Part shown: positions 17,620 through 29,154 of the stretch, piece after piece
Layout: each line of letters opens with the position of its first letter
Position numbering within the stretch: the first letter of the stretch is position 1
Assembly: GCA_951813325.1 (NCBI GenBank)
Contig: OX638350.1
Coordinates: 372,001 to 436,000 of the forward strand
Length of the DNA stretch: 64,000 bases
Source: an uncultured Acidimicrobiales bacterium
GTDB taxonomy: Bacteria > Actinomycetota > Acidimicrobiia > Acidimicrobiales > Bin134
Reading direction: 5' to 3'
Program-made: the position numbers and the translations under genes
The notes under the pieces: model-generated
Told to the model about the DNA's origin: nothing
Seen by the model: the letters and a program-made list of their open reading frames with translations, nothing else
Database searches by the model: none

Positions 17620-18365
17620 ATGGCTGAGGCCCTAGGACTGTCCATCGACTATTTCGATCTCGGAGAAGACGAATTCTTGCGACGATGGCTGCCTGATCGC
17701 GATCGGGAGCTCTCGCGGCAGACGACGCAGGCGGCTCTTGGGCCAAGATCGATTCGGTAGCCCGCGGCAGGGTCCAGATCTTGCCTGGTGGGCGCAACGC
17801 CATCTCCCAGGCCCAGACGGCGATGGCCGAGCTTCAGCGGCTGGCCAGCCTGGATGCGGGGTGGGACTGGTCGCGTTGCGCCGTCATTGCCTGGGAGTGG
17901 AGCTACCTGTATCCGCTTCGGAGCCTCTGCGAGCCGAATCCGATGCAGAAGGCGCTGCGGGACAGCTCAGCAGTAGCCTGGCGAAACCCCACCACGCTTC
18001 CACCGTCGGCACCGGAGTTGGCCCGGCACTATAGGCAGCTCAACCTGAAGGACGTTTATCTGAGTTTCGCAGGCCAGAAGCCTCCCGCCAATCGGGTGCA
18101 TCGCGCCATCGCAGCCTTGTCGCCAAACGACCCGCTTCAAGTACGACAACAGCCGGGCCGGTGGGAGCTGCTCGATCGTGCAGGAGTGGTAGTGGGAAAG
18201 CTATCCCAGAGATTTGAATCCCCCGAGGGGATGACCTGCACCGGCGCAACCGTTCTGACCATCGCCACCTGGGGCCGCAAGTACTCAGAGCCCCAGTACG
18301 AAAGGCAACTTCAGTGCGATACATGGGAGGTTGTGGTACCTGAACTTACCTTTACGCCGTCCTGA
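17620..18365 (+). pseudogene. Remnant of a large RecQ/UvrD-like helicase gene with internal deletion and frameshift
   Basis: Two family-like pieces lie in different frames. The frame of ATG 17620 gives LGLSIDYFDLGEDEFLRRWL; from about 17697 another frame gives GSWAKIDSVARGRVQILPGG and runs on through AVIAWEWSYLYPLRSLCE to the stop at 18365, ending TWEVVVPELTFTPS. From memory these match separate parts of very large actinobacterial RecQ-family helicases (a segment before the UvrD-like motor, and the C-terminus), with the helicase core missing between them. No Walker motif remains. The 194-residue open frame starting with TTG 17781 may be translated but is unlikely to be a helicase. The family assignment is recollection, not a search. 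Confidence 0.5.
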
Positions 18366-18463
18366 ATCGAAGCCATTTCTGAGACCTCGCCATATCGCAG
18401 CCCGCCTCTCTTGTACTAAACTTGAACGTTCGCTGATTTTGCACTGAGTCTGAGGAGCCTCCG

Positions 18464-20590
18464 ATTCATCCCGATCACACCGCGGAGCAGACATACATCG
18501 ATCAGGCCCACCAAGCCCTCGAATCGGCTCGGGAGCGAGCCCTATTGCTAAAAGACATGGTGGAGGTGGGCGCCGGCGGCACCCATCAGGCCCGCTACGA
18601 GCGGGAGATCATTTGGGACTCCATCAGCACCCGCCTCAGCGCACTCGACATCGGCAACTCCTCGCTGGTGTTCGGACGCCTCGATTGGGCCGAGGAACAG
18701 GGCGGCGACCAACTCTACGTGGGCCGGGTGGCGGTGTGGGACGACGATCAGGAGCCGGTAACCATCGACTGGCGGGCCCCGGCTGCTGAGGCTTTCTACC
18801 GGGCAACCGGCGGCGAACCCATGGGCCTGTCCCGCCGCCGCCATTTCGTCACCCGGGGCCGGGAGCTGCTGGGGGTGGAGGACGAGTACTTTGGCGAGAG
18901 CAACGGCCGCGGCCGCCTGCCCCTGGTGGGGGAGGCCGCGTTACGAGCCGGGTTGGAGGCCGGGCGCACCGGTCGGCTGGCCGACGCAGCGGCCACCATC
19001 CAGATCGAGCAGGACGCCATTATCCGATCGCCCCTGCCCGGCGTGCTGGTGGTACAGGGCGGCCCGGGCACGGGCAAAACGGTGGCTGCCCTCCATCGGG
19101 CCGCCTACCTGCTCTATACCCATCGCTTCCCCCTTGAAGGTCAGGGAATGCTGGTGCTCGGCCCCAACCGCTTGTTCCTCACCTACATCGAGCAGGTGCT
19201 TCCGTCGCTCGGCGAGGCCGGTGTGGAGGTGTCGATGCTGGCCGACCTGCTGCCCGGCACCCGGGTCAAGGGGCTCGACGACCCTCGGGTCTCCCGCATC
19301 AAGGGCGACCTGCGTATGAACTCAGTGCTACGCCGGGCCCGCCGCGACCGGCAAAGGCCGCTGCGTTCCGATCTGGTGGTGGGCTTGGGCCTTCGGCGGC
19401 TCCGGCTCACTGTGGACCAGAGCGCCCGAATCGTCAACCAGGCCCGAAAGCGGTTCCGTACTCACAATCGGGCTCGCAAATTCATCGAGGAGCAGGCGTA
19501 CCAGCACTTGGCCGACAGCGGATCCCGGAGCGACACCCCGGGTCCCGACGTTGAGACGGTGCGCGAGCAGCTTCACGGCAGCACCGAGTTGCGTGAGGCA
19601 CTGGAGTGGATGTGGCCGGTGCTCACCCCGGCCCACTTCCTCCACGACCTGTTGGGCTCGACGGCTCTGCTCCGCTCGGCGGCCGGATCGGTGCTCACCC
19701 CCGATGAGACCGAACTGCTCTATCGCCCCCGGGCCGCCCACGCCTCTGATGTGGTGTGGACGGCCGACGACGCACCCCTGCTGGATGAGTCCTTGGCCCT
19801 ACTCGGCCCCCGTCCTGGCCACAAACAAGCCGACTCGGTCCGCACCTACGGCCACATCGTGGTCGATGAGGCCCAAGATCTGTCGCCGATGCAGCTCAGG
19901 ATGATCAGCCGCCGCTCTCTCAACGGGTCGATGACCGTGGTGGGCGACATAGCCCAGGCCACGTCGGCGTGGGGGCACGACTCCTGGGACAGCGTGATCG
20001 AGCACCTGCCTGGCGACAAGGAACCCCGATTTGCCGAGCTGACCATTGGTTATCGCCTGCCCGAGCCAATCATGAAGGTGGCTGCCCAGGTGCTTGATGC
20101 CGCCATTCCCGGCCTGATTCCGCCCCGGTCGATCCGCACCGAGGGTTGGCCCCCTCGTTTCGTGCCCGCCATCGGCCCTCGAGCTACGCCTTCGGGCAAT
20201 GGCCAGGGCCAAGAAACCAGCCGTAGCAGTCTGGTGGCAGCCGTCGTCGACGAGGTGAAGGCTGAGCTGGGTGCACTGGCCAACGGAAATCTGGCGGTGA
20301 TCTGCCACTCTGGGCAGTCCGATGCCATCTCAGAGGCTCTGGGCGACGCTGAAGTCGACTATGGGTTGGTCTATGAGCGGGGTTTGGAGTCTCGGGTGAC
20401 GATCGTCCCGGTGGAGCTGGTCAAGGGCCTGGAGGTGGACACCGCAATCGTGGTGGAACCGGCCGACATCTGCGAGAAGCTCCCCAAGGGGATGCGAGCC
20501 CTCTATGTGGCCATGACGCGGGCCACCCAGCGCTTGGTTGTGGTGCATTCCGGCCCGCTTCCCGACCCCCTGCTTCCCAAGGAGGGATAA
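18464..20590 (+). CDS. HelD/HelR-like superfamily I ATPase (RNA polymerase recycling motor), probable ATT start
   Basis: About 708 residues. HelD-type proteins use a UvrD-like motor to strip stalled RNA polymerase from DNA and in some Actinobacteria protect it from rifampicin. Seen here: Walker A VVQGGPGTGKTVAALHRAAYLL, Walker B HIVVDEAQDLSPMQL, motif III VVGDIAQAT, motif V/VI-like VELVKGLEVD and ALYVAMTRATQRLVV. The family's N-terminal coiled region that enters the secondary channel (AEQTYIDQAHQALESARERA) lies upstream of the first standard start (TTG 18545); that frame opens after a stop at 18434 and its only plausible start is ATT 18464, with GAGGAG 6 bases before. If that start is wrong the protein begins at 18545. 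It heads a plus-strand run with the PPOX gene. Confidence 0.85.
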   Translation: MHPDHTAEQTYIDQAHQALESARERALLLKDMVEVGAGGTHQARYEREIIWDSISTRLSALDIGNSSLVFGRLDWAEEQGGDQLYVGRVAVWDDDQEPVTIDWRAPAAEAFYRATGGEPMGLSRRRHFVTRGRELLGVEDEYFGESNGRGRLPLVGEAALRAGLEAGRTGRLADAAATIQIEQDAIIRSPLPGVLVVQGGPGTGKTVAALHRAAYLLYTHRFPLEGQGMLVLGPNRLFLTYIEQVLPSLGEAGVEVSMLADLLPGTRVKGLDDPRVSRIKGDLRMNSVLRRARRDRQRPLRSDLVVGLGLRRLRLTVDQSARIVNQARKRFRTHNRARKFIEEQAYQHLADSGSRSDTPGPDVETVREQLHGSTELREALEWMWPVLTPAHFLHDLLGSTALLRSAAGSVLTPDETELLYRPRAAHASDVVWTADDAPLLDESLALLGPRPGHKQADSVRTYGHIVVDEAQDLSPMQLRMISRRSLNGSMTVVGDIAQATSAWGHDSWDSVIEHLPGDKEPRFAELTIGYRLPEPIMKVAAQVLDAAIPGLIPPRSIRTEGWPPRFVPAIGPRATPSGNGQGQETSRSSLVAAVVDEVKAELGALANGNLAVICHSGQSDAISEALGDAEVDYGLVYERGLESRVTIVPVELVKGLEVDTAIVVEPADICEKLPKGMRALYVAMTRATQRLVVVHSGPLPDPLLPKEG

Positions 20591-20594
20591 GGCG

Positions 20595-20993
20595 ATGGCC
20601 CACGACCCCCGCAACCTCAGCGAGGAGATGACTGACTTCCTCAAAGATCGACACCTGGCGTCGCTCACCATCCTGCGTCCCGACGGCACCCCCCATGTAA
20701 CCCCGGTGGGGTTCACCTGGGATCCGGCCACCGCCACCGCCCGCATCATCACCTGGTCGGGGGCCAAAAAGGTGCGCCTGCTGGAGGCGGCACAGGGGGG
20801 GCGGGCCGCGTTGTGCCAGGTGGACGGCGGCCGATGGGTCACGCTTGAGGGGCTCGCCAGCGTTACCGCCGATCCCGACCAGTGTGCCGACGCCGTGGCC
20901 CGCTACGGCGAGCGCTACAGCCCGGCCAAAGACCGGGGCGCCGATCGCCGGGCCATCATCATCGCGGTGGACTCTGTGCTCGGGCGGGCGTGA
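20595..20993 (+). CDS. PPOX-class (F420/flavin-dependent) oxidoreductase family protein
   Basis: 132 residues forming a split-barrel pyridoxamine-phosphate-oxidase fold: MTDFLKDRHLASLTILRPDG, PHVTPVGFTWD, and RAALCQVDGGRWVTLEG are typical blocks of the actinobacterial F420-dependent PPOX group. Reduction of an unknown substrate with F420H2, or a cofactor-binding role, is expected. ATG 20595 is chosen because GGAGGG, overlapping the end of the helD-like gene, lies 8 bases upstream; longer upstream starts read into that gene. The stop overlaps the start of the next gene (TGATG), so the two are coupled. Confidence 0.82.
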   Translation: MAHDPRNLSEEMTDFLKDRHLASLTILRPDGTPHVTPVGFTWDPATATARIITWSGAKKVRLLEAAQGGRAALCQVDGGRWVTLEGLASVTADPDQCADAVARYGERYSPAKDRGADRRAIIIAVDSVLGRA

Positions 20994-21664
20994 TGACCCC
21001 GAAGGGCATCGGCCTCAACGCCAACGTGCAGGAGTATCTGGTGGCCCACGGGGCGGGCATCGACCCCATCGCCCAAGAGCTGATCGACGTCACAGCGGAT
21101 CTGGGCGGCTTCTCCCAGATGCAGATCGCTCCCGAGCAGGCCGCCTTCATGACCCTGCTCACCCGCCTGCTCGACGTGCGGTTCGCAGTGGAGGTGGGCA
21201 CCTTCACCGGCTTCTCGGCCCTGTCCATCGCCCGAGGGCTGGCTCCTGGCGGACGGCTGCTGTGCTGCGATGTGAGCGATGAGTGGGTGAGCATTGGCCG
21301 CCCATTTTGGGATCGGGCCGGAGTGGCCGACCGGATTGAGGTGGTAATCGCCCCCGCGGCCGAGACTTTGGCCGACTTGCCAAGCGACCCGCCCATCGAT
21401 TTGGCCTTCATCGACGCCGACAAAGGCTCCTACCCCATCTACTACGAGGAGATTCTGCGCCGCCTCAGCCCCCGGGGAATCATTCTGGTGGACAACGTGC
21501 TGTGGGGCGGCCGGGTAGCCGATCCCGCCGCCGATCCCGCCCAAGATCACAGCCTGGCCGACATCCGCGCCTTCAACGCCTCGGTAGTAGCCGACCCTCG
21601 CACCACCCAAGTCATGCTCCCCATCGCCGACGGGCTGTCGCTGATCACCCGCTCAGATCTTTAG
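20993..21664 (+). CDS. O-methyltransferase (class I, caffeoyl-CoA/catechol-type)
   Basis: 223 residues. The SAM motif VEVGTFTGFSALSIARGL, the acidic block GGRLLCCDVSDEWV, the metal-site region IDLAFIDADKGSYPIYYEEIL (Asp residues) and GIILVDNVLWGGRV are characteristic of cation-dependent O-methyltransferases of family 3. The substrate is probably a small catechol-like hydroxylated compound, not identifiable. ATG 20993 overlaps the stop of the PPOX gene, giving an operon helD-like/PPOX/O-methyltransferase. Its stop overlaps the thiD stop on the other strand by 4 bases (TTAG). Confidence 0.88.
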   Translation: MTPKGIGLNANVQEYLVAHGAGIDPIAQELIDVTADLGGFSQMQIAPEQAAFMTLLTRLLDVRFAVEVGTFTGFSALSIARGLAPGGRLLCCDVSDEWVSIGRPFWDRAGVADRIEVVIAPAAETLADLPSDPPIDLAFIDADKGSYPIYYEEILRRLSPRGIILVDNVLWGGRVADPAADPAQDHSLADIRAFNASVVADPRTTQVMLPIADGLSLITRSDL

Positions 21665-22419
21665 ATCAACAGATGCGCAACCGGTCCCGGGCCGGAGCCA
21701 AGCTGCCATTCGGCTGATCGTTCAATCCGCCCTCGGACAAAGGCCTTGGCCTGATTGATGGCATCCAGGGGTGCCATCGCCGCGGCCAAACCCGCGGCCA
21801 CTGCTGACGAAAATGTGCAGCCGGTGCCGTGGTCGTTGGCCGTTTCGACTACCTCGCCAGCTATCTCAGTCCACTCTCCGTGGTGATGCAGGCGGTCGAC
21901 CGCGGTAGCCTCCCCCGTCACAACCAGCCAGCCGGGGCAGAGCCGGGCCAATTGTCCCAACCCGTCCAGGCCGGCCACCTTTTGGAGCACTGGGGCCTCT
22001 CGGGCGTTGGGCGTGACCACCACGGCGTGCTCCAGCAGCTCCAGATATAGGGACTCGGCGCCTGCATCCAGCAGCCGGTCTCCGGTGGACGACACCATCA
22101 CTGGATCTACCACCAAGTTGGGCAGCAGCCCGGCCGCGGCATAGTCACCCACCGCGGCGATGATGTCCCGGTTGGCCAGCATGCCGGTCTTAACTGCGGC
22201 CACGGGCAGATCGTTGAGCACAGAGTCAAGCTGCTGGGCCACGAAGTCTGCTGGGATGGGATGTATCCCCTGTACGCCGACGGTGTTCTGGGCGGTTACT
22301 GCGGTGATCACTGCCGTCCCGTGGACCCCCAGCGCGGCAAATGTCGTCAGATCAGCGGCAATCCCCGCACCACCAGAAGCATCTGAGCCGGCCAGGCTCA
22401 GCGCTATCGGGGGATTCAT
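21661..22419 (-). CDS. thiD: Hydroxymethylpyrimidine/phosphomethylpyrimidine kinase
   Basis: 252 residues, ribokinase fold. It phosphorylates HMP and HMP-P to HMP-PP, the pyrimidine half of thiamine. Signatures: SLAGSDASGGAGIAADL at the N-terminus, TAQNTVGVQGI, VDPVMVSSTGDRLL, and the anion-hole/catalytic NDHGTGCTFSSAVAAGLA with the catalytic Asp. It is the last gene of the thi operon, 45 bp after the TenI-like gene, with GAGGA about 7 bases upstream of ATG. No ThiE or TenA domain is fused to it. Confidence 0.95.
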   Translation of the reverse strand: MNPPIALSLAGSDASGGAGIAADLTTFAALGVHGTAVITAVTAQNTVGVQGIHPIPADFVAQQLDSVLNDLPVAAVKTGMLANRDIIAAVGDYAAAGLLPNLVVDPVMVSSTGDRLLDAGAESLYLELLEHAVVVTPNAREAPVLQKVAGLDGLGQLARLCPGWLVVTGEATAVDRLHHHGEWTEIAGEVVETANDHGTGCTFSSAVAAGLAAAMAPLDAINQAKAFVRGRIERSAEWQLGSGPGPVAHLLI

Positions 22420-22464
22420 CGGGTATTCCTCACCGGTACACGCCTACGGGTCTTCGGAAGTTCA

Positions 22465-23794
<1,330 letters not shown>

Positions 23795-23983
23795 TTATCC
23801 CCCCTTGGCCGCCTCGAGGATTTCCACCCGGTCGCCTTCAGCCAATAGGGCTTCGCTCCACCGGCTGCGGGGCACGATCTCCCGGTTGACCGCCACCGCT
23901 ACTCCCCGCTGGTCGGGCGCCAGGCTGCCCACCGAGCAGTCAGCGGCCACCTCGCGGGCCTCGCCGTTGACCACTACGATCAT
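23795..23983 (-). CDS. thiS: Sulfur carrier protein ThiS
   Basis: 62 residues, ubiquitin-like. It ends in AAKGG: the terminal Gly-Gly is adenylated and converted to the thiocarboxylate that donates sulfur to ThiG. Other family features are VNGEAREV at the start and VAVAVNREIVPRSRW in the middle. The start overlaps the thiO stop by 4 bases and the stop abuts the thiG start, typical of the thiO-thiS-thiG order. The activating enzyme (ThiF/MoeB type) is not in the window. Confidence 0.95.
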   Translation of the reverse strand: MIVVVNGEAREVAADCSVGSLAPDQRGVAVAVNREIVPRSRWSEALLAEGDRVEILEAAKGG

Positions 23984-25152
23984 GCTGACACCTCGCTGAG
24001 CTGCCCAGAGATCCCGTCGATGGGGTCGCGGTGGCCAAAAGGAGCGGCGAAACGGTTGGGTCTGAACGGCGACAGGTCCACTGGTGGCTCATGGCCTTGG
24101 ATCAGGGCGGCCACCGCGGCGGCGGTGATGGGGGCGGTGAGAATGCCGTTGCGGTAGTGGCCCGCGGCGTACACGATGCCGTCGTCGCCAGTACCGATGA
24201 TCGGGGCGTTGTCGGGGGTGCCGGGGCGCAGGCCGGCCCACGTCTCTACCAGATTGATCTCGCTCAGCCCCGGAAGCAGCGCCAACACATCTCGGAGCAG
24301 TTCGTAGACGCCGCCCGCGGTTACCCGGGTGTCAAAGCCCTGCTCCTCTTGGGTGGCACCTACCACGATCTCGCCGTCGCTGCGGGGCACCGCGTACACG
24401 CTCGACCCCCGCACCACTCCCCTCACCGGCAGCTGCAACAGCCCCTCTGGGCCGCTCAAGCGAAGGATCTGCCCCTTGATGGGCCGAATGGGCAGGCCCA
24501 GCAGCCGACCAGTCCACGCCCCGGCGGCCACCACCACTTGCCGACAGCTCATCACTCGGCCGTCGTCGGCCACCACCTGATTGTCGGCCACCTCTGTGGC
24601 CGACACCAGGATGGTGGGCACCCGGTTCAGCAGCTCGGCCACAACCCGACGGGGGTTCACTTGGTGGTCGAGCGGGGAGTGCACCCCGCCCCGGACACCG
24701 GGGGCGAGCAGAGGTTCGCGGATCCGGCATTCTCGGTTGCGGAGCCGCTCTACCGGCAGTCCTTCTCTTTCATGCAGATCACCCAAGTTGTCGAGCAGCG
24801 CTTTGTCGTCGGCATCGTAGGCCGCCATCAGCATTCCATTGCGGCGGTAGTCCACCGCGTCGACCCCCAAGGCGTCGGCGAAGGCAGGCCACTTCCGACT
24901 GGCGGCCAGGTTCAGCCGCAAGATGTGGCTCTCGCCCCAGTAGGCCTCGTGGATGGGGGCCAGCATTCCGGCCGCCGCATGGCTCGCACCGGTACCCGGC
25001 GCGGGGTCGAGCACCACTACCTCGGCGCCGTCTCGCTGAAGCTGCCAAGCGGTCGACAGTCCGATGATCCCGCCGCCCACGACGATGACATCAGGCTTTG
25101 AGGGGGCAACGGGTTTGGGCGACCCGCCGGCATGGGAAAGTCGCTCAGCCAC
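23980..25152 (-). CDS. thiO: Glycine oxidase ThiO
   Basis: 390 residues, FAD-dependent amine oxidase of the DAO family. VIVVGGGIIGLSTAWQLQRDG is the FAD-binding motif, followed by GASHAAAGMLAPIHEAYW, characteristic of ThiO, and the C-terminal AGHYRNGILTAPITA that closes the flavin site. It oxidises glycine to dehydroglycine for ThiG. GTG 25152 overlaps the thiE stop by 8 bases. The first 20 residues before the FAD motif are Pro/Ser-rich, so the true start could be slightly further in. Confidence 0.93.
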   Translation of the reverse strand: MAERLSHAGGSPKPVAPSKPDVIVVGGGIIGLSTAWQLQRDGAEVVVLDPAPGTGASHAAAGMLAPIHEAYWGESHILRLNLAASRKWPAFADALGVDAVDYRRNGMLMAAYDADDKALLDNLGDLHEREGLPVERLRNRECRIREPLLAPGVRGGVHSPLDHQVNPRRVVAELLNRVPTILVSATEVADNQVVADDGRVMSCRQVVVAAGAWTGRLLGLPIRPIKGQILRLSGPEGLLQLPVRGVVRGSSVYAVPRSDGEIVVGATQEEQGFDTRVTAGGVYELLRDVLALLPGLSEINLVETWAGLRPGTPDNAPIIGTGDDGIVYAAGHYRNGILTAPITAAAVAALIQGHEPPVDLSPFRPNRFAAPFGHRDPIDGISGQLSEVSA

Positions 25153-25735
25153 CGAGGGCCTCCAGCAGCTCGGCGGTGGCCGCGGCCGGGTCGGCGGCGC
25201 GGGCCACCGCGCCGATCACCGCTACGCCGTGGGCGCCAGCGTCTAATAGCTCCGGAATCCGGGAGGCGGTGATGCCGGCTATGGCGATCACCGGGATGTC
25301 CACCGCGACAGCCACCTTCTCCACACCGGCCGGTCCCAGAAGATCGGGTAGTCCGGTTTTGGAGGCCGAGGCGTACACCGGGCCCACTCCCACGTAGGAG
25401 GCGCCATCGGCTTGGTGGCGACGGGCGGTGTCGGGATCTCGGGCAGTGCCCCCTACCAGCCGGTCGGGGCCTACCAAGCGACGCAGCACTGCCACCGGCA
25501 GGTCGTCGGCGCCGCCGTGGACCCCGGCGGCCCCGGCGGCCAGGGCGATGTCGACCCGGTCGTTCACGATCACCATGGCGTTGGCGGATTGAGCCGCGGC
25601 CACGATGCGCTCGCATTCGGCCAGAACTGCGCCGTCGTCCGCCCCCTTGATCCGCACTTGCACCGCGGGCGCACCGCCCCGCAATGAGGCATCGGCCAGA
25701 GAGGCGCGATCGGCGATGACGTGCAGCCGAGGCAC
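25145..25735 (-). CDS. thiE: Thiamine-phosphate synthase
   Basis: About 196 residues. ThiE joins HMP-PP and thiazole phosphate to make thiamine phosphate. Diagnostic residues are present: VQVRIKGADD (QxRxK pyrophosphate-binding), VNDRVDIALAAGAAGVHGG, GTARDPDTARRHQADGASYVG, GPVYASASKTG and PVIAIAGITASRIPELL. GTG 25735 is chosen, 8 bases after the thiC stop; TTG at 25741 or 25747 is possible. A longer frame running further upstream is only an out-of-frame reading of thiC. This copy has the full ThiE active site, unlike the TenI-like gene later in the operon. Confidence 0.93.
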   Translation of the reverse strand: MPRLHVIADRASLADASLRGGAPAVQVRIKGADDGAVLAECERIVAAAQSANAMVIVNDRVDIALAAGAAGVHGGADDLPVAVLRRLVGPDRLVGGTARDPDTARRHQADGASYVGVGPVYASASKTGLPDLLGPAGVEKVAVAVDIPVIAIAGITASRIPELLDAGAHGVAVIGAVARAADPAAATAELLEALGG

Positions 25736-25743
25736 GACCAATC

Positions 25744-27632
<1,889 letters not shown>

Positions 27633-27638
27633 TCGTTC

Positions 27639-27728
27639 CTATTCTGCCACAGCCCGGCGGCGGGCGAGATAGCCGTTGATGAGGGATCGGGTGGGGGATT
27701 GGCAGGCGGGAGCGGGGTCGGCGACACT
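27639..27728 (-). pseudogene. Orphan copy of the pgi 3' end
   Basis: On the minus strand this encodes a 29-residue tail (SPTRSLINGYLARRRA in the middle) and a stop at 27639, closely matching the C-terminus of Pgi encoded at 29155-29245 (SSTRSLIDRYVGTRRQ). The DNA shares a 13-bp identical core (CCACCCGATCCCT). It ends directly before the TPP riboswitch, as if pgi once abutted the thi operon before the DUF4143 gene came to lie between. Confidence 0.75.
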
Positions 27729-27735
27729 GGGTTGG

Positions 27736-27752
27736 AATCGGGTTACCCGATT
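27736..27752. terminator. Hairpin just past the DUF4143 gene
   Basis: AATCGGG-TTA-CCCGATT, perfect 7-bp arms, 4 bp beyond the stop of the DUF4143 ATPase gene. It lacks a U-run, so it is a possible terminator or a cassette boundary. Confidence 0.4.
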
Positions 27753-27756
27753 GAGG

Positions 27757-29061
27757 TCAGGGTGCCAGTTGGTTGATGGGCACGATGGCTATGCCGTCTT
27801 TGGTCTCGTATGCCCTGCCTGCGGCGGTGACCACCATGAGGCGGCGGGGCTCGCCGGCTCGCGCCGTGTCAACGTTGGCCCGCAGCCAGCGCAGGGTCTT
27901 GATTCCTTCCTCGATCAGAGCGGGGCCGCCGAGCTTGACCTCAGCGGCAGCCCAGTCGCGGTGGCCGCGAGTGATGATGGCGTCTACCTCATGGTTGCCA
28001 CTGTCTTGGTAGTACCGCACTTCGGCACCAAACGACTGCGTATACACCCGCAGATCGCGCATCACCAGCGATTCGAACAGCAGGCCGAAGGTCTCAGGAT
28101 CGTCGAGCAGTCCTTGGGGGGTGGCTCGGATCGCGGCGGCAGCCATCGACGGGTCGCCGAAGTACCGCTTGGGCTTTATCCGCAAGGTTGCCTTGCTGCG
28201 CAGGTGAGTTGACCACGCGAGCAGCGGCTCAATAACGAACGCCTCTGTGAGTCGGTCGATGTAGCGGCTGACAGTGTCGCGATCGGCGGGGCCGCCCGCG
28301 TTGGCGGTGTCGGCTATGAGCGTTTTGGCAGACGCTGAGGTCGCCTCGTTGCGGGCCAGCGACGTTATGAGGGCGAGCATTCTTGCGGGGTCGTGCGTAG
28401 CCCGCTGGTTGGTGGCAAGGTCTATCCGCGCGATGTCGCTGAGGTAGTCGCGCATGCGGTCGAGAGAGTCGAGCGGGTCGAGCCGGATCAATCTCGGCAT
28501 GCCACCTCGGCAGATCAGTTCGGCGGCGCGTCCCACGCCTGCCTCGCCAGCGGTGCCGATTGTGTTGGCGTCGACAGCGTCGGCCGAGCACGGCTCGCCG
28601 TTTAGCAGACCTTGCAGTGAGATGGCTCCGGTGGAGTCGCCGGACTCGTGAAGCGACATCGGGCGCATGCGCAGTCGGGCTACCCGCCCTGCTCCGCTGT
28701 GGTCGGTAAAAGAGTAGGTCGGCTTGACCGAGCCGGTCAGTATGAACTGGCCGTTGAGTGCCCGGTTGTCGCAGGCGTGGCGCATCGCATTCCACAGGCC
28801 GCTGGCCAAGTGCCACTCATCGAGCAGGCGCGGCGTAGCCCCGGCAAGGAACGATGCCGGTTCGATCTCCAGATGCAACCGCGTCGTCTCGAGTTCGTCG
28901 AAGCGTACTTCGCTGGCGGCGAATCGCCTGCCCGTCCACGTTTTGCCGGATGCCCTGGCCCCTTCCACCACCACGGCAGGCGTTGTGCGTAACAGGCGAT
29001 CGAGATGCTCATCGGCCACCCGGGGCAAATACTCTGGCGGAGAGAGCTCTGTCGAAGCCAT
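27757..29061 (-). CDS. AAA-type ATPase with DUF4143 C-terminal domain
   Basis: 434 residues. N-terminal ATPase: VVVEGARASGKTWTGRRFAA (Walker A), RLLDEWHLASGLWNAMRH (Walker B with Asp-Glu), FILTGSVKP (sensor 1). The C-terminal half has the DUF4143 domain with a PD-(D/E)xK-nuclease-like core: EVDAIITRGHRDWAAAEVKLGG. These ATPases occur in many copies in bacteria and their function is unsettled. ATG 29061 is used rather than 29130, because the upstream part is three 23-bp repeats containing promoter-like TATATT 7 bases before the ATG. It lies between two versions of the pgi tail, suggesting it arrived by insertion. Confidence 0.85.
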   Translation of the reverse strand: MASTELSPPEYLPRVADEHLDRLLRTTPAVVVEGARASGKTWTGRRFAASEVRFDELETTRLHLEIEPASFLAGATPRLLDEWHLASGLWNAMRHACDNRALNGQFILTGSVKPTYSFTDHSGAGRVARLRMRPMSLHESGDSTGAISLQGLLNGEPCSADAVDANTIGTAGEAGVGRAAELICRGGMPRLIRLDPLDSLDRMRDYLSDIARIDLATNQRATHDPARMLALITSLARNEATSASAKTLIADTANAGGPADRDTVSRYIDRLTEAFVIEPLLAWSTHLRSKATLRIKPKRYFGDPSMAAAAIRATPQGLLDDPETFGLLFESLVMRDLRVYTQSFGAEVRYYQDSGNHEVDAIITRGHRDWAAAEVKLGGPALIEEGIKTLRWLRANVDTARAGEPRRLMVVTAAGRAYETKDGIAIVPINQLAP

Positions 29062-29129
29062 ACCGCAAAATATAGTATAGTCATACCGCAAAAAATAGGT
29101 AAGTCGTACCGCAAAATGTAAGACAATCA
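29061..29129 (-). repeat. Three 23-bp iterons overlapping the start of the DUF4143 gene
   Basis: The block TACCGCAAAA (or with one more A) begins at 29061, 29084 and 29107, exactly 23 bp apart, with AT-rich partly conserved spacers. On the minus strand the core reads TTTTGCGGTA and its last copy overlaps the ATG. Minus-strand TATATT (29069-29074) and TATACT (29074-29079) inside the array could be -10 boxes, so a protein bound to the iterons would block transcription. The spacing suits a repeat-binding regulator, probably autoregulation. Confidence 0.8.
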
Positions 29130-29154
29130 AGCCGTCTGCCGTTGCCGCGGTTGG

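Noticed and set aside
29061..29129. Possible CRISPR array
   Set aside because: Only three units with 10-bp cores and 13-bp spacers, overlapping a start codon, and no cas genes; better explained as operator-like iterons.
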